Below the pieces are notes generated by a model. It worked only from the letters and a program-made list of their open reading frames with translations. It searched no databases and had not been told where the DNA came from. This document shows, piece by piece, positions 59,457-64,000 of a DNA stretch of 64,000 nt. Numbering within the stretch: the first letter of the stretch is position 1; each line of letters begins with the position of its first letter. Origin of the DNA: a bacterium (lineage in GTDB: Bacteria > SZUA-182 > DTGQ01); the NCBI GenBank assembly GCA_040755755.1, contig JBFLZW010000002.1, positions 62,001-126,000 of the forward strand. Reading direction: 5' to 3'. Made by a program: the position numbers and the translations under genes.

Positions 59457-61178
59457 CTACCTGAGGAGCGGAGAAATTGTTTCTATGGACCATTGCTGCA
59501 GCAGGGTCCCTTCGCAAATCTGGAGATCGATAAAGGCTTCGATCTGATCGATAATAGCCGTGACCTCGCGGACCCGGGCTTCGGTGAGATCCCGCTGGGC
59601 CTGAAAGACCAGCAGGTTTGTGGACCTGCCTACCCGGAATTTTTCCTGTTCGACCTTCAGTTTTTCTTCCTGTTTGCTGCGATTGGCCTGCAGGGCGAAA
59701 ATCTGTTCCCGGCAGCGCTCGATTTCCCCAATTGCCTTGCGGACCTCGACCTGGATAATCTGTTTCAAGTTCTCGATGCTTTCCAGGTATTTGAGGCGGC
59801 TTAAGCCGGCCCTGCGGGACTGAGCTTTGGCCTGGGTATTTTCAAGGGGCCGTGACAGGTTCAGACCGACAATATAGTCGGAGTCATCGAATTCACTGAT
59901 GGATTGAGGAAATTCCGGGCCGGAGGCCATGTTTTTCAGGGTGATGAAAAAATCCAGCCGGGGAAGGAGCCCGTTTCGGGTCCGCACCACTTCAAGATCC
60001 CCTTTCTGGAGATTGAGATAGGCCTGTGCAAGGTCGGGCCGAGACCGGAATGCCGTGGCCACGTGCTCCTGAACATTGCCGGTTTCCCGGTCAATGGGAG
60101 CGGGAGGTGTGGTGAGGCTGACCTTCCGGTCCCAGAGGGTATCAACATCAGGGTTGAGGAGGCGGAGAAAATCGAGGGTCCGCTGGGAGAGTGCGCTTTT
60201 GGCATCGATGACCTTTCCCTTTTCGGCAGCCACTTCGGCCTGGGCAAAGATAAGCTCTGATTCGGCCTGTTTTCCCAGTCTGATCCTCTCCTGGGTTTCA
60301 TCCATCTGTCGCTCGGATAATTCCAGAGATTTTTCCCGGATATTCAGGGTCTCTTTGGCCAGCACCAGATCCCAGTAATTTTTCTGAACCCTGGCCACCA
60401 GTTCGATGATGTATTGTTGCAGCTCATAGGCGGAAATCTGCTGATCGAATTCCGCCTGACGGACGAGTGAGAGATTGACCTTTCTCCCCACCCCCTGGAG
60501 AAGAGGCTGGGTCAGAGTCATGCTGGCGGAGGTGGAATAGCGGGTGGATGATGTCGATGATTTTTCGTTGGGTGAATCCGTTTTCCTGATCAACTGATTT
60601 TTTTCTTCATCGGAATATTGGCTTCCCAGGTCGAATTCCAGCTTGGTGCCGGTCGAAAAGAGTTTGGAAAATCCCAGAACTCCTCCATACGATTGCGTCT
60701 CCTTATCGAGGGTCGCCTTCTGTACATCGCCAAAGTACTCATCATAGTATTGCTCGAATATGTCATCCGGCATATTGGGGTATTCATCGCGGACATTTTT
60801 GCGGATATCCTTCCGGTTGAGGCTGGTTTCATCCGTGGTTTGTTCAGCCTGCAGTTTAATGAACGGCGAAAAGTCAAACGGGGCTTTCCGTTCTTCGACC
60901 GCGGTCTCGGCAATCTTGGGATTGACGATCTGGACCTTGAGGTCCCGGTTGCGGTTTAAAGCCAGTAAGATTGCATCTTCCAGCGTGAAAGACAACTCCT
61001 GCGGGCCGGAGGGTCCCGGTTCTTCGGCTGGTATATCCTCCTCCGATTCCGAAGGCTCCCGGTCAGGTTCCGAAAGCTCCCGGGTTGTCCGTGGAGGCTC
61101 TTGTGCCCTGGCCTCCGGAATGAAAAAGACTGGCAGCAGGGATAGAAGTAACCAGATAACAAGCGGGCTGATCTTCAT
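59457..61178 (-). CDS. TolC-family outer-membrane efflux protein
   Basis: About 573 residues from ATG 61178 (AAGGAGAACCT upstream); the frame opens 12 codons earlier. Signal peptide MKISPLVIWLLLSLLPVFF ends near EARAQ. Two repeated OEP domains follow with the long helices and conserved segments (DLKVQIVNPKIAETAVEERK, RPDLAQAYLNLQKGDLEV). It forms the outer-membrane duct of the efflux pump whose MacA/MacB parts are encoded upstream, 28 bp away. An acidic low-complexity stretch (residues 30-70) is unusual. Confidence 0.88.
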   Translation of the reverse strand: MKISPLVIWLLLSLLPVFFIPEARAQEPPRTTRELSEPDREPSESEEDIPAEEPGPSGPQELSFTLEDAILLALNRNRDLKVQIVNPKIAETAVEERKAPFDFSPFIKLQAEQTTDETSLNRKDIRKNVRDEYPNMPDDIFEQYYDEYFGDVQKATLDKETQSYGGVLGFSKLFSTGTKLEFDLGSQYSDEEKNQLIRKTDSPNEKSSTSSTRYSTSASMTLTQPLLQGVGRKVNLSLVRQAEFDQQISAYELQQYIIELVARVQKNYWDLVLAKETLNIREKSLELSERQMDETQERIRLGKQAESELIFAQAEVAAEKGKVIDAKSALSQRTLDFLRLLNPDVDTLWDRKVSLTTPPAPIDRETGNVQEHVATAFRSRPDLAQAYLNLQKGDLEVVRTRNGLLPRLDFFITLKNMASGPEFPQSISEFDDSDYIVGLNLSRPLENTQAKAQSRRAGLSRLKYLESIENLKQIIQVEVRKAIGEIERCREQIFALQANRSKQEEKLKVEQEKFRVGRSTNLLVFQAQRDLTEARVREVTAIIDQIEAFIDLQICEGTLLQQWSIETISPLLR

Positions 61179-61206
61179 AGGTTCTCCTTTGCGTGGATAC
61201 AGGGGG

Positions 61207-62415
61207 TTACTCATATCGTAAAGCCTCGATCGGGTCCTGTTTGGCGGCCCGCATAGCCGGATAAAAGCCGAAAAAAGTTCCGACGGCTGCGGAAAAGGAA
61301 AAAGCGATTATTACATAGACCGGCTGGATAAAGGTAGAAAAGGAAAAAAGAGCATCGATCAGATAGCAGGCCCCGGTGCCAAGTGCGATGCCGATTCCTC
61401 CACCGATGAGGCTGATCAGGGTGGACTCGAAGAGAAACTGCCGCAGGATATCGCGGTTGCGGGCCCCCAGTGCCTTGCGGATGCCGATTTCCCGTGTTCT
61501 TTCGGTCACCGTGACCAGCATGATGTTCATGATCCCGATTCCTCCTACCAGCAGGGAGATGCTGGCAATCCCGCCAAGCAAAAGGGTCAGGGCCATGGTG
61601 ATGGAGTTGAGCGTGTCCAGAACCTCGGCCTGGCTCTGCAGGGTGAAGTCGAGGGGCATATCCGCCGGGATCCGGTGCTGATACCTCATCACGGCCGTGA
61701 TTTTCTCCTTCGCTTTCTCAGGATCGACTCCCTTTTTGATCTGAAGATCGATGCCTCCCAGGTAATCAAGCCCGAAGAGCTGCTTCATGGCCGTAGTATA
61801 GGGAATGATGAGCTGATTGTCCGGATTGTACCATCCCTCGTCACCCTTAACGCTGAGAACTCCGATGATCTTGAAATTCAGGCCGTTCACCTTGACTATC
61901 TTGCCGATGAGGTCGCGTTTTCCGAACAGGTCGTCGGCGGTCTGGGAGCCGATAACAGCTACTCTGGCCTGTTCTCTGGTTTCGGTTTCATCGAAAATCC
62001 TCCCCTTCTGGAGGGTAAAGTTTCGGATCGGGAAATAGGTCACCGCCGCGCCGGTTATCGGCACGCGGGTGTTCTGGTTCAGGTATTTTACCTGAGCACT
62101 GCCCCGGAGTACGGGTGAAAGATGCAGAACATCAGGAACCTTGTGCAGTATGGCCTCAGCGTCTTCCAGCCTGAGCGTGTCGTAGGAGCTGTTCTGGACG
62201 CCGCGGCTCCCTTTTTGGCCGGGCCGCAGGATCATCAGATTGCTCCCCAGGGAGGAAACCTTCTGGGTAATCTGCCGCTTGGCCCCTTCTCCAAGGGCCA
62301 GCATGGCAATTACCGCCCCCACGCCGATGATGATGCCAAGGGTTGCCAGAAAAGAGCGCATCTTATTGGCCCACAGGCTTTTGATGGAAACCTTGATCAG
62401 GGTCCACAGCAGCAT
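61207..62415 (-). CDS. MacB-type ABC transporter permease (FtsX-like)
   Basis: About 402 residues from ATG 62415 (AAGGAGAACCAAAGA upstream); the frame continues 59 codons upstream, but those residues overlap the ATPase gene and are not family sequence. N-terminal helix in [20 protein letters not shown], a periplasmic MacB domain, and three C-terminal helices with the FtsX signature [20 protein letters not shown]. It works with the ATPase and MacA-like adaptor in a mechanotransmission-type export pump. Confidence 0.92.
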   Translation of the reverse strand: MLLWTLIKVSIKSLWANKMRSFLATLGIIIGVGAVIAMLALGEGAKRQITQKVSSLGSNLMILRPGQKGSRGVQNSSYDTLRLEDAEAILHKVPDVLHLSPVLRGSAQVKYLNQNTRVPITGAAVTYFPIRNFTLQKGRIFDETETREQARVAVIGSQTADDLFGKRDLIGKIVKVNGLNFKIIGVLSVKGDEGWYNPDNQLIIPYTTAMKQLFGLDYLGGIDLQIKKGVDPEKAKEKITAVMRYQHRIPADMPLDFTLQSQAEVLDTLNSITMALTLLLGGIASISLLVGGIGIMNIMLVTVTERTREIGIRKALGARNRDILRQFLFESTLISLIGGGIGIALGTGACYLIDALFSFSTFIQPVYVIIAFSFSAAVGTFFGFYPAMRAAKQDPIEALRYE

Positions 62416-62428
62416 TCTTTGGTTCTCC

Positions 62429-63082
62429 TTACATGATCTGGCCATCGCGGATGCGGATCTGGCGCTGGCATTTTTGGGCAATTTCCTGTTCATGGGTGAC
62501 AATGATAATTGTCCGCCCCTCCTTGTTGAGGTACTGCAAAACCGCCATGATCTCTTCACTGGACTTGCTGTCCAGATTACCCGTGGGCTCATCGGCCAGA
62601 ATTATGGACGGATTGGTTACCAGAGCCCGGGCAATGGCCACCCGCTGCCGCTGTCCGCCGGAGAGCTGGTTCGGCTCATGGTGCATGCGGGAAGTCAGGC
62701 CGACCTGCTCAAGTGCCCTGGCAGCTTCCATCTTGGCCGCCGGATGTCCGGAATAGAGGAGCGGAAGCTCCACGTTTTCCAGGGCGCTCATGCGGGGAAG
62801 AAGATTAAAGGTTTGAAAAACAAAGCCTATTTCGCGGTTTCGGATTTTAGCCAGCTCATCCTTCCCAAACCTTGATACATCCTTGCCATTGAGAAAATAG
62901 CGGCCGGAGTCAGGGTGGTCCAGGCAGCCGAGAATATGCATGAGCGTGGATTTCCCGCTCCCCGAAGCACCCACGATGGCCAGCATTTCGGATTTTTCCA
63001 CCGTGAGAGAAACCCTGTTGAGGGCCAGGATTTCCTGCTCGCCCATCCGGTATTTTTTGGTAACTTCATCAACCACCAGCAT
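62429..63082 (-). CDS. MacB/LolD-type ABC transporter ATP-binding protein
   Basis: A 217-residue ATPase with Walker [10 protein letters not shown] near residue 40, Q-loop [10 protein letters not shown], signature [15 protein letters not shown] and Walker [13 protein letters not shown]. The start at 63082 is 20 bp after the adaptor stop. It powers the FtsX-like permease encoded 13 bp downstream. Confidence 0.94.
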   Translation of the reverse strand: MLVVDEVTKKYRMGEQEILALNRVSLTVEKSEMLAIVGASGSGKSTLMHILGCLDHPDSGRYFLNGKDVSRFGKDELAKIRNREIGFVFQTFNLLPRMSALENVELPLLYSGHPAAKMEAARALEQVGLTSRMHHEPNQLSGGQRQRVAIARALVTNPSIILADEPTGNLDSKSSEEIMAVLQYLNKEGRTIIIVTHEQEIAQKCQRQIRIRDGQIM

Positions 63083-63102
63083 GAAAGACCTCGCTTACTA
63101 TC

Positions 63103-64000
63103 CTACTCCCCCCCCGAACCTCTTCTCAGACCCAAAAGGGGCCTTTTTTCTTCCTGGTCCGCATCCTTTTGCCTTCCGGTATTTGACCATTTGCTGTGAA
63201 CCTGCCCTGAAATCAGGCGGACTTCTTCCCCTTCCTCCAGGCCGCTGATTACTTCGGCTGTTCCGCCGTTGTCAAGCCCCAGGGTAAGGGACCGGGTTTC
63301 AATCCTTCCGTCAGGTAAAACTACCTGGACTTTCGGGCCTTCGGATGAAAACTCGACCGCATCGTCCGGAACCAGCACCACATTGGCTTTTTCTCGTGAA
63401 ACAATCTGGACATTGGCCGTCATCTCCGGCTTCAGGAGGGATTTATTCTTTCCCAGAACCTCGATCTTGACGTCAAAGGTCACAACATTGCTGATATTGA
63501 CTCCCCGGGTGGCGATTTGAACCACCTGGCCGTCAAAGTGCACATCCGGGTAGGAATCCACGGTAATCTTTGCTTTCTGACGCAGTTTGACCTTGCCGAT
63601 GTCACTCTCGTCAACCGAGGCTATGACAAAAATCCGGGAAAGGTCCGACAGGGTCAGAATCGTGGTCCCGCCGCCGATATTGTTGATTCCTGATGAGATG
63701 ATCTGGCCGATCTGCACATTCCTGGCGGTCACGGTCCCGTTCACGGGCGAAAGTATCCGCGTATCCTGAAGACGCTGCCTGGCGATTTCAAGATCCACCC
63801 TGGCGGCCCGGACCCGGCTCTCCTCGAGCTGGACAGCATGCCGCCTGAGCTCGATCTCCATTTCCTGGGTCTTGAATTCTTCCTGCTTGACCAGGGCTTT
63901 TTCGTGGGCGGCTTTGGCCCGCACGGCCTCGGCTTTGCGGGTATCCAGCTCCTCCTGGCTCGACAGTTTTTTCTGAAAAAGCTGCTCCTCCCGTTTGGCT
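63103..64000 (-). CDS. MacA-like periplasmic adaptor (RND/HlyD family), 5' end beyond the window
   Basis: The frame is open to the right edge, so the N-terminus (signal or anchor) is missing; about 299 residues are visible. It has a helical hairpin with EEQLFQKKLSSQEELDTRKA and ARVDLEIARQRLQDTRILSP, then the lipoyl/beta-barrel portion GTVTARNVQIGQIISSG and VNISNVVTFDVKIEV, and a C-terminal VVLVPDDAV...GLDNGGTAEVISGLEEGEEV domain. It bridges the MacB pump and TolC. First gene of the pump operon, as far as can be seen. Confidence 0.9.
   Translation of the reverse strand, partial: AKREEQLFQKKLSSQEELDTRKAEAVRAKAAHEKALVKQEEFKTQEMEIELRRHAVQLEESRVRAARVDLEIARQRLQDTRILSPVNGTVTARNVQIGQIISSGINNIGGGTTILTLSDLSRIFVIASVDESDIGKVKLRQKAKITVDSYPDVHFDGQVVQIATRGVNISNVVTFDVKIEVLGKNKSLLKPEMTANVQIVSREKANVVLVPDDAVEFSSEGPKVQVVLPDGRIETRSLTLGLDNGGTAEVISGLEEGEEVRLISGQVHSKWSNTGRQKDADQEEKRPLLGLRRGSGGE

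Overview
The window looks like a chromosomal segment of a Gram-negative, anaerobic or facultatively anaerobic bacterium, most likely of the Desulfobacterota or a neighbouring phylum. The evidence is outer-membrane export (TolC, Wza-like, TonB/ExbB/ExbD), a selenocysteine-decoding locus (SelB, tRNA-Sec), a double-cubane-cluster-type 2-hydroxyacyl-CoA-dehydratase-family reductase with its activator, and several short dispersed repeat families common in such genomes. No rRNA, CRISPR array, prophage or complete insertion sequence is visible. I cannot name a species.

Layout. 1-1.0 kb: an aldolase followed by an 18-codon stub of a phosphomannomutase gene that ends at a junction. 1.0-4.9 kb (minus): a TonB-ExbD-ExbB set and a secreted protein with about 25 acidic calcium-loop repeats. 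5.3-7.5 kb: a secreted alpha/beta hydrolase and a convergent sulfotransferase. 7.7-19.4 kb (minus): a selenium block of tRNA-Sec, selB, a DUF1573 protein, a DUF3343 protein, a double-cubane reductase, its activase, YedF, a cysteine desulfurase, a Pst-like ABC transporter with an unusual binding protein, and a LysR regulator. 19.9-20.6 kb: a sigma70 promoter, a fluoride-type riboswitch and a terminator in front of a small gene broken by a dispersed repeat. 20.6-21.4 kb: a MntA/HepT toxin-antitoxin pair. 21.5-26.1 kb (minus): exopolysaccharide chain-length and export genes.

26.6-29.1 kb: a single reading frame that fuses a complete DnaJ to a complete two-PDZ HtrA protease through one membrane segment. 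29.4-31 kb: a Tyr-Pro-Thr repeat secreted protein and a small helical protein. 31.5-36.9 kb: the conserved rpsO-pnp-M16 protease-dut cluster and a YycJ-like metallo-hydrolase. 37.2-47.6 kb is the accessory part. It holds a split HipA-like kinase with a HipS-HIRAN partner, a cNMP-binding/AAA+/membrane polyferredoxin fusion, housekeeping genes (AIM24-like, Nudix, RNase H-like, EfpL-like), a frameshifted MNT/HEPN pair, and an AAA ATPase with a Toprim-like partner that carries an in-frame UGA. Two miniature inverted-repeat elements also lie in or near this stretch.

47.9-64 kb: an MltD-like transglycosylase, QueD, ispG, tsaE, a second TonB-ExbD-ExbB set with two large TPR proteins, and a TolC/MacB/MacA efflux operon that runs off the right edge.

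The most unusual items are the DnaJ-HtrA fusion, the kinase/HipS-HIRAN pair, the AAA/Toprim-like pair with the in-frame UGA, the riboswitch unit with a non-CrcB target, the selenium-linked Pst-like transporter, and a 275-bp mobile element present twice with 18-bp terminal repeats.
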